The notes: generated from the letters alone by a model not told the origin. A stretch of 8,497 bases of DNA from CAYNQN01 sp964530525 (GCA_964530525.1 CAZHBH010000084.1:1-8497); one strand, 5' to 3'. Positions 1 through 6,880 are shown, numbered from the stretch's first letter. Translations and numbers: made by a program.

Positions 1-223
1 CGAGGAGGGCCTGGAGGCCTTTGCGGGCTGCGCCGTGGTCATCAGCCACGACCGCTGGTTCCTCGACCGCGTCGCCACGCACATCCTCGCCTTCGAGGGC
101 GACTCCCAGGTCCGCTGGTTCGAGGGCGACTTCAGCGAGTACGAGGCCTTCCGGCGCTCAGAGCTGGGCGGCGCCGCCGATCAACCCAACCGCATCAAGT
201 ACAAGCCGCTGGCCCGCGCGTAG
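1..223 (+). CDS. ettA: EttA, energy-dependent translational throttle ABC-F ATPase (3' end only)
   Basis: Only the last 73 codons are in the window; the reading frame enters from the left edge (first full codon at base 2) and ends at TAG 221-223. The visible part is the end of the second ATP-binding domain. It contains the H-loop motif ISHDRWFLDR, followed by ATHILAFEGDSQVRWFEGDFSEYE and a tail ending RIKYKPLARA. This H-loop context and the tail closely match EttA as known from E. coli, more so than Uup or other ABC-F members. EttA is a cytosolic protein that binds the ribosomal E site and gates the first elongation steps according to ATP/ADP ratio; that role is family knowledge. The Walker motifs and the interdomain linker lie outside the window. 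It converges on rel with 23 bp between the stop codons. Another ABC-F subfamily is possible but less likely. Confidence 0.92.
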   Translation, partial: EEGLEAFAGCAVVISHDRWFLDRVATHILAFEGDSQVRWFEGDFSEYEAFRRSELGGAADQPNRIKYKPLARA

Positions 224-224
224 C

Positions 225-246
225 GGCCGGCACCGTTCGATCGGCC
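225..246. terminator. Short hairpin in the ettA/rel convergent gap, possible bidirectional terminator
   Basis: GGCCG (225-229) and CGGCC (242-246) form a perfect 5-bp inverted repeat with a 12-nt loop. It fills almost all of the space between the ettA TAG (221-223) and the rel TAG (247-249). There is no T-tract on either side, so it is not a classical intrinsic terminator. The position just past both stop codons is what suggests a termination or 3'-end role. The stem is short and GC-rich sequence makes such repeats common. Confidence 0.3.
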
Positions 247-2475
247 CTAGCCGCCCTTGCCTGGCAGCACTCGATAGGCATCGTAGATCGAGTCGATCTG
301 GCGGACAGCGCCGAGGACGGACTCGAGGTGGGACGGGTCGGCGAGCTCGAAGTCGAAGCGCATCTTCGAGATGCGGTCGGAGCCGGTGATCGTGTTGCAC
401 GAGATGATGTTCACGTGGTGGTCGGCGAGGGCAGCGCTCACGTCCCGCAGCAACTTCGAGCGGTCGAGGCCGTCGACCTCGATGGATGCCACGAAGGTGC
501 CCCTGCTCTCGTTGTCCCACTCGACGTCGATCAGCCGGTCGGATTGGCCCTGGGAGAGCGAACGGGCGTTGGCGCAGTCCGCACGGTGAACCGATACGCC
601 GCGACCGCGCGTCACGAACCCCATGATCTCGTCGCCTGGCACCGGGGTACAGCAGCGTGAGAGCCGCACCATCACGTCGTCGAGACCCTCCACGTGGACG
701 CCGGAGTCGACCGGCTTGCGGCGACGGTGCCTGCGCGACTCGCGCACGGTGACCGGGAGCTGCTCCTCGCGCTCGGGATCTATGTCCTGCAGCGCACGTC
801 TGACCCGTTCGGCGACCGACTTGGCCGAGACGTGCTTCTCGCCGATCGCAGCCCTCAGCGCCGACAGGTCTGCGTAGTTCAGCATCTCCGCGACCTCGTC
901 GAGGACCTTCGACTGCTGGATCTTCTGGACCGGCAGGCCCTCCCTGCGCATGGCACGGACCAGCTCCTCCTGGCCCGTCTCCATCGCGTCCTCCCGGCGC
1001 TCCCGTGAGTACCACTGGCGGATCTTGTTCCCCGCCCGGTGCGTGACCACGAACTTCAGCCAGTCCCTCGACGGGCCCGCACCCTCGACCTTGGAGGTGA
1101 AGATCTCCACCGTGTCCCCGGACGTGAGCTGTGAGTCGAGCGGCACCAGCCGGCCGTTCACGCGGGCGCCGATGCAGGCGTGGCCCACCTCGGTGTGGAT
1201 CGTGTAGGCGAAGTCGACCGGGGTCGCTCCCTTGGGAAGCGTTATCACCCGGCCCTTGGGGGTGAAGACGAAGACCTCGTCCTGCTCCAGGTCGACCTTG
1301 AGGTTCGCCATGAACTCGCCGGGGTCCTCGGTCTCCCGCTGCCAGTCGACGATGCGGTTCAGCCATGTGAGGTCCGCAGTCGAGGCGTGGTTGTCCTTGT
1401 AGTTCCAGTGCGCGGCCACGCCGTACTCGGCCCTGTTGTGCATCTCGCGGGTGCGGATCTGCACCTCCAGCGCCTTGCCCTGCGGACCGATGACGGTCGT
1501 GTGCAGCGACTGGTAGAGGTTGAACTTGGGCATGGCGATGTAGTCCTTGAAGCGCCCCGGCACCGGCTTCCACGTGGCGTGGATCGACCCGAGGGCTGCA
1601 TAGCAGTCCTTCACCGTCTCGACCACGACCCGGATGGCCACCAGGTCGAAGATGTCGTCGAACTCCTTGCCCTTCACGACCATCTTCTCGTAGACGCTCC
1701 AGTAGTGCTTGGGGCGCCCGGTGACCTCGGCGTCTATTCGCAGCTCCTGGAGGCGATCGGCCACCTCGGCGATCACCTGGGCCAGGTAGATGTCGCGTTC
1801 AGGGGTGCGCGTGGCGACCATGTGGTCGATCTCCGCGTAGCGCTTGGGGTGCAGCGCGGCGAACGCCAGGTCCTCCAGCTGCTGACGCATCTCCTGCATG
1901 CCCAGCCTGTGCGCCAGCGGAGCGTAGATGTCGAGGGTCTCCTGAGCGGTCCGCTCCTGCTTCCAAGCCGGCAGCGCGGCGAGGGTGCGCATGTTGTGGA
2001 GCCTGTCCGCCAACTTGATGATGAGGACTCGGAGGTCCTTGGCCATCGCCACGAGCATCTTGCGCATGGTGGCCGCCTGCTGGGCCTCCTTGGAGTCGAA
2101 CTTGAGACGGTCGAGCTTGGTGACGCCGTCGACGATCGCAGCGACCTCCGGTCCGAACTCGGCCTCCACGTCGGCGAGGGTCGTCCCGGTGTCCTCCACG
2201 GAGTCGTGGAGGAGCGCCGCAGCGATGGTGACGTCGTCCAGGCCGAGGCCGGCGACGATCTTGGCCACCGCGACCGGATGGCCTATGTAGGGCTCGCCCG
2301 ATCGCCTGCTCTGGCCCCGGTGCGCGTCGGCGGCCCGCTCGTAGGCCAGCGAGATCATCGCTGACGAGGCCTTGGGGTGCCGGGACCGGTAGAGGGCGAC
2401 CAGCGGCGCGACCTCTTCCGCGGTGGGCGCGCTGTGGCGCCTCCACGGAAGAACCCTGTCCACGGTGGTAGCCAT
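247..2475 (-). CDS. rel: Bifunctional (p)ppGpp synthetase/hydrolase Rel (RelA/SpoT family)
   Basis: This 742-residue cytosolic protein makes (p)ppGpp from ATP and GDP/GTP during amino-acid starvation and hydrolyses it otherwise. All domains of a long RSH enzyme are present in order. The HD hydrolase has H66, H90-D91 in HDSVEDT and D157 in KLADRLHN; their spacing equals that of the metal ligands known in Rel of Streptococcus. The synthetase has RPKHYWSVYEKM (254-265), D277, RFKD at 308-311, YQSLHTTVIG and E337 in EVQIRT. RFKD is the RXKD signature of bifunctional enzymes, not the EXDD of RelA-only enzymes. A TGS domain spans about 399-461, a Cys-containing RIS/zinc-finger-like segment holds C608, C609, H630 and C634, and an ACT domain spans about 660-740. 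The ATG start is firm because an in-frame TGA lies 6 nt upstream (2482-2484) and GAGGG sits 10 nt before it. It lies 113 bp downstream of secF, with no apt gene between. Confidence 0.97.
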   Translation of the reverse strand: MATTVDRVLPWRRHSAPTAEEVAPLVALYRSRHPKASSAMISLAYERAADAHRGQSRRSGEPYIGHPVAVAKIVAGLGLDDVTIAAALLHDSVEDTGTTLADVEAEFGPEVAAIVDGVTKLDRLKFDSKEAQQAATMRKMLVAMAKDLRVLIIKLADRLHNMRTLAALPAWKQERTAQETLDIYAPLAHRLGMQEMRQQLEDLAFAALHPKRYAEIDHMVATRTPERDIYLAQVIAEVADRLQELRIDAEVTGRPKHYWSVYEKMVVKGKEFDDIFDLVAIRVVVETVKDCYAALGSIHATWKPVPGRFKDYIAMPKFNLYQSLHTTVIGPQGKALEVQIRTREMHNRAEYGVAAHWNYKDNHASTADLTWLNRIVDWQRETEDPGEFMANLKVDLEQDEVFVFTPKGRVITLPKGATPVDFAYTIHTEVGHACIGARVNGRLVPLDSQLTSGDTVEIFTSKVEGAGPSRDWLKFVVTHRAGNKIRQWYSRERREDAMETGQEELVRAMRREGLPVQKIQQSKVLDEVAEMLNYADLSALRAAIGEKHVSAKSVAERVRRALQDIDPEREEQLPVTVRESRRHRRRKPVDSGVHVEGLDDVMVRLSRCCTPVPGDEIMGFVTRGRGVSVHRADCANARSLSQGQSDRLIDVEWDNESRGTFVASIEVDGLDRSKLLRDVSAALADHHVNIISCNTITGSDRISKMRFDFELADPSHLESVLGAVRQIDSIYDAYRVLPGKGG
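2192..2213. repeat. Perfect 9-bp inverted repeat inside rel, over the HD active-site codons
   Basis: TCCTCCACG (2192-2200) and CGTGGAGGA (2205-2213) are perfect reverse complements separated by a 4-nt loop (GAGT on plus, ACTC on minus). The repeat covers the codons for LHDSVED, the hydrolase metal-binding motif of Rel. It would fold into a stable stem-loop in the rel mRNA. The protein constraint (Leu-His versus Val-Glu codons with C/G third positions) may produce the symmetry by chance. Confidence 0.6.
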
Positions 2476-2485
2476 CTCGTCTCAG

Positions 2486-2490
2486 CCCTC
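2486..2490 (-). promoter_or_regulatory. Ribosome binding site of rel
   Basis: GAGGG on the minus strand lies 10 nt before the ATG at 2475. With the in-frame TGA at 2482-2484 it fixes the rel start. The site overlaps a five-codon ATG...TGA reading frame (2499-2482), so any ribosome translating that short frame would pass over it. Confidence 0.5.
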
Positions 2491-2514
2491 GCTGATCATG
2501 TCCTGCGTAGGCCC

Positions 2515-2520
2515 ATCGTA
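2515..2520 (-). promoter_or_regulatory. Weak candidate -10 element upstream of rel
   Basis: TACGAT on the minus strand fits the TAnnnT pattern of a sigma-70-type -10 box, and lies 39 nt before the rel start in the 113-bp secF-rel gap. No convincing -35 hexamer is seen at 16-19 nt spacing, so this rests on the -10 alone. rel may instead be read through from secF. Confidence 0.2.
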
Positions 2521-2559
2521 GAGCGCGCAGGGGGCCGAACAGCCGAGGCTGGATGCAGA

Positions 2560-2576
2560 CCACCCGATCCGGGCGG
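2560..2576 (-). terminator. Hairpin just after secF, possible terminator or attenuator
   Basis: On the minus-strand RNA, CCGCCCG (2576-2570) and CGGGUGG (2566-2560) form a 7-bp stem with one G-U pair and a GAU loop, beginning 12 nt after the secF stop codon (TAG 2591-2589). On the plus strand the G-U becomes an A-C mismatch, so the hairpin is better in the sense transcript. No U-run follows (the next bases are UCUGC), so a classical rho-independent terminator is not supported. It may be a partial terminator, a 3'-end stabiliser, or chance in GC-rich DNA. Confidence 0.3.
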
Positions 2577-2588
2577 GCCGCGCACCTC

Positions 2589-3716
2589 CTAGCGGCGCTT
2601 GCCCTTCTTCCGGGGTCTCGGAGGGATGGCCCCCGACGCCGTCGGGCGTGGCTGCGGACCGGAGGATGCCCCGGCCGAGGTCGCAGCTGCGGGAGCCTCG
2701 CCCTTCACCGTTGAGGCATCCGATGCAACCCGAGCAGGTACGGACGCCTCAGATGGATCGCCCCTGGTGGCCTCGATTCGCTCGCGCACGGTCCGAAAGC
2801 GCGGCTGGCGCTCCTTGATCAGGTTGAGCAGCGGTGCGGCGATGTAGATGGACGAGTAGGTCCCGAGGATCAGGCCCACGAACAGCGCGATGCCGAACTC
2901 CTGGAGGGTGACCGCTCCCAGGATCATCGATCCCACCACGAGCACGGAGATCACCGGGAGGAGAGAGGCGATCGCCGTGTAGAGCGACCGCATCAGGACC
3001 TGGTTCATGGAGAGGCTGACCATCTCGGTGTAGGTCATCCTGTTGGACAGACCCACCTTCGGTTCGTTCTCCTTGACCTTGTCGAAGACCACGACCGTGT
3101 CGTAGATGGAGAAGCCGAGGATCGTAAGGAAGGCCACGACCGTGCCGGGCGTGACCTCGAACTGGAAGATCGAGTACACCCCGACCGATATCACCAGGTC
3201 GTGGATCAACGAGACGATGGCCGACAACGCCATCCCCCACTGGAGGCGCAACGACAGGTAGATCAGCAGGACGGCCAGCACGACGATGAGCGCGCGGACG
3301 GCCGAGCGAGTGATCTCGGCCCCCCAGGACGGCCCCACCGTGCTGACGCTCACCTCCGACACGTCGACCCCCGCCATGTCGGCCAGGGCCTGCCGGACCT
3401 CTGCCTGCTCCTCGGGACCGACCTCCCCCGATTGGACGCGCACCGACTGGTTGCCGCCGGCAGAGCTGACCGTCTGGATCTTCGCGGATCCCTGCCCAAG
3501 GGGCTCGAGCACCTCACGGGTCTCGCTCACCGTGGCGCTGGAGGTGACCTCCCAGGCGGTTCCGCCCTCGAAATCGATGCCCATGTTCAGGCCTCGGGTG
3601 AACAGCGACCCGAGGCTGATGACGATCAACACCGCCGAGAGCACCAGCGCCCGCGGCCACCAACGGGTGAAGTCGATGGCGTTCTCGCCCCGCGCTACGC
3701 GCCGTAGGGCGATCAC
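2589..3716 (-). CDS. secF: SecF, protein translocase accessory membrane subunit
   Basis: This 375-residue inner-membrane protein partners SecD and uses the proton-motive force to help pull proteins through SecYEG. The visible architecture is that of SecF: TM1 at about 23-40, then an external loop of about 95 residues opening with the conserved DFEGG (48-52). Five more membrane segments follow at about 137-157, 161-183, 190-211, 241-265 and 271-298. The conserved GFSIYDTVVVFDKVKEN starts at 201, in TM4. Residues from about 310 form a cytosolic tail rich in Ala, Pro and Ser that ends in a basic run (RPRKKGKRR). Such tails occur in actinobacterial SecF, but this one is low complexity and its job is unknown. 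The start is GTG at 3714-3716, sharing GTGA with the secD stop, with GGGG about 7 nt upstream. That overlap implies translational coupling to secD. Confidence 0.97.
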   Translation of the reverse strand: MIALRRVARGENAIDFTRWWPRALVLSAVLIVISLGSLFTRGLNMGIDFEGGTAWEVTSSATVSETREVLEPLGQGSAKIQTVSSAGGNQSVRVQSGEVGPEEQAEVRQALADMAGVDVSEVSVSTVGPSWGAEITRSAVRALIVVLAVLLIYLSLRLQWGMALSAIVSLIHDLVISVGVYSIFQFEVTPGTVVAFLTILGFSIYDTVVVFDKVKENEPKVGLSNRMTYTEMVSLSMNQVLMRSLYTAIASLLPVISVLVVGSMILGAVTLQEFGIALFVGLILGTYSSIYIAAPLLNLIKERQPRFRTVRERIEATRGDPSEASVPARVASDASTVKGEAPAAATSAGASSGPQPRPTASGAIPPRPRKKGKRR

Positions 3717-5323
3717 GAGACGACCCCGATGGGCTCAGGTCTGGAGTGCGATCCCGGCGGTGGCGTGCGACTCGAGTCGATCTCGGCTGGGAGGCCGAAC
3801 CAACCGGGGTGCCTGGTCGCCGCGTCGGTGTGCAGCGCCCAGCGCACGATCGGTCCCATGAAGAACCTCGCCACGAAGAGGTCGAGCACCGTGGCGATGG
3901 CCAGGTTGAGGGCGAAGCCCCGTACGGCACCGATGGTCAGCCACCACAGCAGCAGCGCCCCGAGGAGCGAGGCGAAGTCGGCGGCGAAGATCGTGCGCCA
4001 CGAGTCCTTGAACGATCTGTCGGCGGCGCTGCGGATGCTCCTCCCGCCACGGACGTCTTCCCTCAGGTGCTCGTAGAAGACCACGTTCGAGTCCACCGAG
4101 ACGCCGATGGCGACCACGAGGCCCGTCACGCCTGCGAGGGTGAGGGCGAGGCCCTGGGTGGCCCCCAGCCAGCTGATGATCGACCAGAGCAGAGCGGCCT
4201 CGACGGCCAGCTTGAGTATGGCCAGCACTCCGAGGATCTTGTAGATGGCGATCATGAAGAGGGCCACGGCGATGAAGCCGACGAGGCCCGCCCACAGGCC
4301 GGCCGAGAGCGCGTCCTGCCCGAGGGTCGCCGAGACGATCTGGACCTGCTGCTGCTCGAGCTCCACCGGCAGGGCGCCGTATCGCAGCGCTGTCGCCAGG
4401 TCGCTGGCGCTGCTCTCGTCGAAGCTGCCCGATATCGAGATGTCGTCTCGCTGGAAGCTGGCGGCGTTGATCGTGGGGGCGGAGATGACCTCCCCGTCCA
4501 GGACGATCGCGAGCTGGCCCCTGCCACCCTGCGAGCCCTGGGAAGCCGGGCACCCCTGCTCGCCGTTGTAGCACTGCGACGCGATGGCGTTGAACTTGTC
4601 GATGCCCTCCTCGCCGGACCTGAACAGCGGTCGCACGACCCACTGCCCGCCCTCGAGGCCCGAAGAGGCGCTCTCCAGGCTCTCTCCCGTCAGGGCGGTC
4701 GGCCCGAGCTGGTACACCATCACGAGCTGGTCGCCCTCGCACTGCGGCAACAGCACCTGCTGGTCGGGGAGGTCCTTGTCGTCCTCGACGCCCTGGACGC
4801 ACACGTCGGCCGGAAGCAGCGACGCTGCGGTGCTCGGCTGCTGCTCGGCGGGAGCGGCCGTGGTGTCCGTGGTGCCGACCTCACCCGGCGCTGCGGAGGT
4901 GTCCGTGGAGCCGTCAGGCCCCTCCACCTCCACCTCGGCGGAGGCGCTGGACTCTGGCGAGAGCTCTGCGGTGGCAGGGATCGCCGAGAGCACGGGGCGG
5001 AACCTCAGCTCTGCCGTCTGTCCGACGAGCTCGAGAGCCCGGTCCCTGTCCTCCACGCCGGGGATCTGCACGAGGATCGTGTTGTCCTGACGGGTGATCT
5101 CCGGCTCCACCACGCCCAGGGCGTCCACGCGCTGGCGGATGATCGCCACCGCCTGGTCGAGCGCCTCGCTGCTCACCTCTTCCTTGGGCTGGAGCACCAC
5201 CGACACCCCACCTTGCAGGTCGAGGCCGAGGAGCGGCGCGTAGGAGCGCAGGAACGTGTAGCCGAGGGCCGCGGCGGCAATCACCACCACGACCACAGCT
5301 GAGAGCACCCCCCGGCGACGCAT
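3713..5323 (-). CDS. secD: SecD, protein translocase accessory membrane subunit
   Basis: This 536-residue membrane protein is the larger half of SecDF, which binds emerging polypeptide on the outside and couples proton flow to export. TM1 is at about 6-24, followed by DLQGG (35-39) and the first part of the P1 domain (about 45-110). An insert rich in Glu, Ser, Thr and Ala follows at about 118-168. The second P1 part contains QLAIVLDGEVISAP (270-283) and LRYGALPV (313-320). Five membrane segments lie between about 340 and 497, and GLVVAIGVSVDSNVVFYEHL (401-420) carries D411, equivalent to the aspartate implicated in proton transfer. The external domain holds four cysteines (175, 195, 251, 258), possibly two disulfides. 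The ATG start overlaps the yajC stop by one base (TGATG), and the end overlaps secF by four. The length is close to the actinobacterial norm. Confidence 0.97.
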   Translation of the reverse strand: MRRRGVLSAVVVVVIAAAALGYTFLRSYAPLLGLDLQGGVSVVLQPKEEVSSEALDQAVAIIRQRVDALGVVEPEITRQDNTILVQIPGVEDRDRALELVGQTAELRFRPVLSAIPATAELSPESSASAEVEVEGPDGSTDTSAAPGEVGTTDTTAAPAEQQPSTAASLLPADVCVQGVEDDKDLPDQQVLLPQCEGDQLVMVYQLGPTALTGESLESASSGLEGGQWVVRPLFRSGEEGIDKFNAIASQCYNGEQGCPASQGSQGGRGQLAIVLDGEVISAPTINAASFQRDDISISGSFDESSASDLATALRYGALPVELEQQQVQIVSATLGQDALSAGLWAGLVGFIAVALFMIAIYKILGVLAILKLAVEAALLWSIISWLGATQGLALTLAGVTGLVVAIGVSVDSNVVFYEHLREDVRGGRSIRSAADRSFKDSWRTIFAADFASLLGALLLWWLTIGAVRGFALNLAIATVLDLFVARFFMGPIVRWALHTDAATRHPGWFGLPAEIDSSRTPPPGSHSRPEPIGVVS

Positions 5324-5688
5324 CAGGAAGAGCGCCCCACGTCGTCCTCGCCGTCGCCGTCGGAGGGCTCGCCGGCCTCCAGCTCCATCGAGTCGGAAGG
5401 CTCCGCGAGGCTCGGCCCGCCTGCAGGCTCGGCGGCGGCCGGCTCGGGGACCTTCGCAGCCACCGCCCGCCTTGCCATCTTCAGCTCCAGGCCCGGCGCC
5501 ACCTCCAGGCGCACCTCGTCGGGTTCGAGGCTGCTGATGGTCCCGTAGATGCCCGACGACGTCATCACCTCGTCGCCCACCGAGAGGGATGCGACGAGCT
5601 GGCGATGGCGACGGACCTCACGCTGGCGCGGAACGATCAGCACGATCCACATGAGGGCGAAGAGGACGAGGAGGATTATGAGTGGCAT
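5323..5688 (-). CDS. yajC: YajC, SecDF-associated single-span membrane protein
   Basis: This 121-residue protein belongs to the YajC family, which joins SecD and SecF in the holotranslocon. One N-terminal membrane span (about 2-19, starting directly after the initiator Met) is followed by a basic stretch (PRQREVRRHRQ). Then comes the conserved small domain with SVGDEVMTSSGIYGTI (36-51) and LEVAPGLELKMARRAV (61-76). Residues 81-121 are a disordered-looking, strongly acidic tail, absent from short YajC forms. The start is ATG 5686-5688; no good Shine-Dalgarno sequence is visible just upstream, yet a later start would remove the membrane anchor. The stop shares one base with the secD ATG. It is the first gene of the yajC-secD-secF unit, with a candidate promoter about 70 nt upstream. 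Confidence 0.95.
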   Translation of the reverse strand: MPLIILLVLFALMWIVLIVPRQREVRRHRQLVASLSVGDEVMTSSGIYGTISSLEPDEVRLEVAPGLELKMARRAVAAKVPEPAAAEPAGGPSLAEPSDSMELEAGEPSDGDGEDDVGRSS

Positions 5689-5759
5689 GGTTCGATTCAG
5701 ATCATCCGGCGGCGCGTGCGCTCCAGTCGATGGACGTAGCGATCACCGGGCGGAGTTGC

Positions 5760-5787
5760 AGGTTAGCCGACGCCCCTGACAGCACAA
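5760..5787 (-). promoter_or_regulatory. Candidate promoter for yajC-secD-secF
   Basis: On the minus strand, TTGTGC (5787-5782) and TAACCT (5765-5760) are separated by 16 nt, resembling -35 and -10 boxes (TTGACA, TATAAT). They lie in the 125-bp gap between the ruvB stop and the yajC start, and would give a leader of roughly 65 nt. The -35 match covers only the first three bases and is otherwise weak. The rest of the gap shows no gene or clear terminator. Confidence 0.4.
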
Positions 5788-5813
5788 GACAGCCGGCCTG
5801 GCCCCCCGACCGC

Positions 5814-6866
5814 TCAGAAGAGCTGCGGTGGCGCCGTGTCGTCGGCCAGCATCGACGACGCAGGCGCCACGAGACCCATGTGCGCCCAGGCAGCCGGCGT
5901 CGCCACCCGCCCCCTCGGCGTGCGCATCAGCAAGCCCTGCTGGATGAGGAACGGCTCGTAGACGTCCTCGACCGTCTCGGTGGCCTCACCCACCGCTATG
6001 GCCAGCGTGCTCAGGCCGAGGGGGCCGCCGCCGAAGCGCTCGCAGATCGCAGCGAGGATGGCGCGGTCGACCTTGTCGAGGCCGAGCTCGTCGACACCGA
6101 ACAACGCGAGGCCTTCCTGGGCGACCCGCTCGTCGACGGTCCCACCGGCACGCACTTCGGAGAAGTCGCGGACCCGCCTCAGGAGCCTGTTGGCTATGCG
6201 GGGAGTTCCCCTGGCGCGCCGCGCTATCTCGGACGCTCCGTCGTCGTCGATCTGGACCCCGAGGATCCCTGCCGCCCTTGTGACGATGGCCTCCAGGTCG
6301 ACGACGTCGTAGTAGTCGAGCCGAGCCACGAGGCCGAACCGGTCTCGTAGCGGGCCCGTGATGAGACCCGTGCGGGTGGTCGCACCCACCAGCGTGAAGC
6401 GAGGGAGGTCGAGCCGGATCGAACGAGCAGCCGGACCTTTGCCCAGGACGATGTCGAGCTGGAAGTCCTCCATGGCCGGGTAGAGGACCTCCTCGACGGT
6501 GCGAGAGAGGCGGTGGATCTCGTCGATGAAAAGCACGTCTCCCTCCCCCAGCCGGGTGAGGATGGCCGCGAGGTCGCCGGCGCGCTCCAGCGCAGGGCCC
6601 GACGTGACGTGCAGCACGACGCCCATCTCGTGGGCCACTATCCCGGCCAGGGTGGTCTTGCCCAACCCTGGGGGGCCTGCGAACAAGAGGTGGTCGGCGG
6701 CCTGCTCCCGCCGCCTCGCCGCTTCCAGGATGATCGACAGGTGGTCCTTCAGCTCGGCCTGCCCGACGAAGTCGTCGAGCTGGTGGGGCCGCAGACCCCC
6801 CTCGTCGCTCAGCTCGACCGTGAGGTCCTCGTCGCTGGCGCTCGGATCCAGGATCTCGTCTCTCAC
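5814..6866 (-). CDS. ruvB: RuvB, Holliday-junction branch-migration ATPase
   Basis: This 350-residue AAA+ motor forms hexameric rings on DNA arms and, docked on RuvA, drives branch migration in recombinational repair. Visible motifs are Walker A GPPGLGKTT (64-72), Walker B LFIDEIH (112-118), sensor 1 GATTR (161-165), the arginine-finger segment LRDRFG (173-178) and sensor 2 GTPRIANRLLRR (220-231). The C-terminal winged-helix domain includes YEPFLIQQGLLMRTPRGR (303-320). All catalytic motifs are intact and the length is normal for the family. The N-terminus is a short acidic extension before the HQLDDFVGQ start of the core. The start is GTG at 6864-6866, with GGAGAG 8 nt upstream. An in-frame TGA further upstream leaves no longer ATG/GTG option. 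The gap from ruvA is 54 bp. Confidence 0.98.
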   Translation of the reverse strand: MRDEILDPSASDEDLTVELSDEGGLRPHQLDDFVGQAELKDHLSIILEAARRREQAADHLLFAGPPGLGKTTLAGIVAHEMGVVLHVTSGPALERAGDLAAILTRLGEGDVLFIDEIHRLSRTVEEVLYPAMEDFQLDIVLGKGPAARSIRLDLPRFTLVGATTRTGLITGPLRDRFGLVARLDYYDVVDLEAIVTRAAGILGVQIDDDGASEIARRARGTPRIANRLLRRVRDFSEVRAGGTVDERVAQEGLALFGVDELGLDKVDRAILAAICERFGGGPLGLSTLAIAVGEATETVEDVYEPFLIQQGLLMRTPRGRVATPAAWAHMGLVAPASSMLADDTAPPQLF

Positions 6867-6874
6867 CTGCGGCG

Positions 6875-6880
6875 CTCTCC
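6875..6880 (-). promoter_or_regulatory. Ribosome binding site of ruvB
   Basis: GGAGAG on the minus strand ends 8 nt before the GTG start at 6866. It supports that GTG as the start, although the family start is not strictly conserved. ATG and GTG codons nearer the ruvA stop are out of frame with ruvB. Confidence 0.5.

Noticed and set aside
158..1573. 471-codon minus-strand open frame overlapping rel in another frame and running into ettA
   Set aside because: The Rel frame over the same bases carries intact TGS and ACT domains; this frame yields an Arg/Gly/Pro-rich translation without motifs.
1180..2364. 394-codon plus-strand open frame antisense to rel
   Set aside because: The translation is low complexity (Leu, Val, Gly, His, Asp) with no family match that I recognise, and it lies wholly over conserved Rel domains.
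3746..5302. 518-codon open frame on the plus strand, antisense to nearly all of secD
   Set aside because: It is an antisense shadow caused by G/C-rich third positions of secD. Its translation is full of Arg, Gly, His and Asp with no recognisable domain, while the opposite strand encodes a clear SecD.
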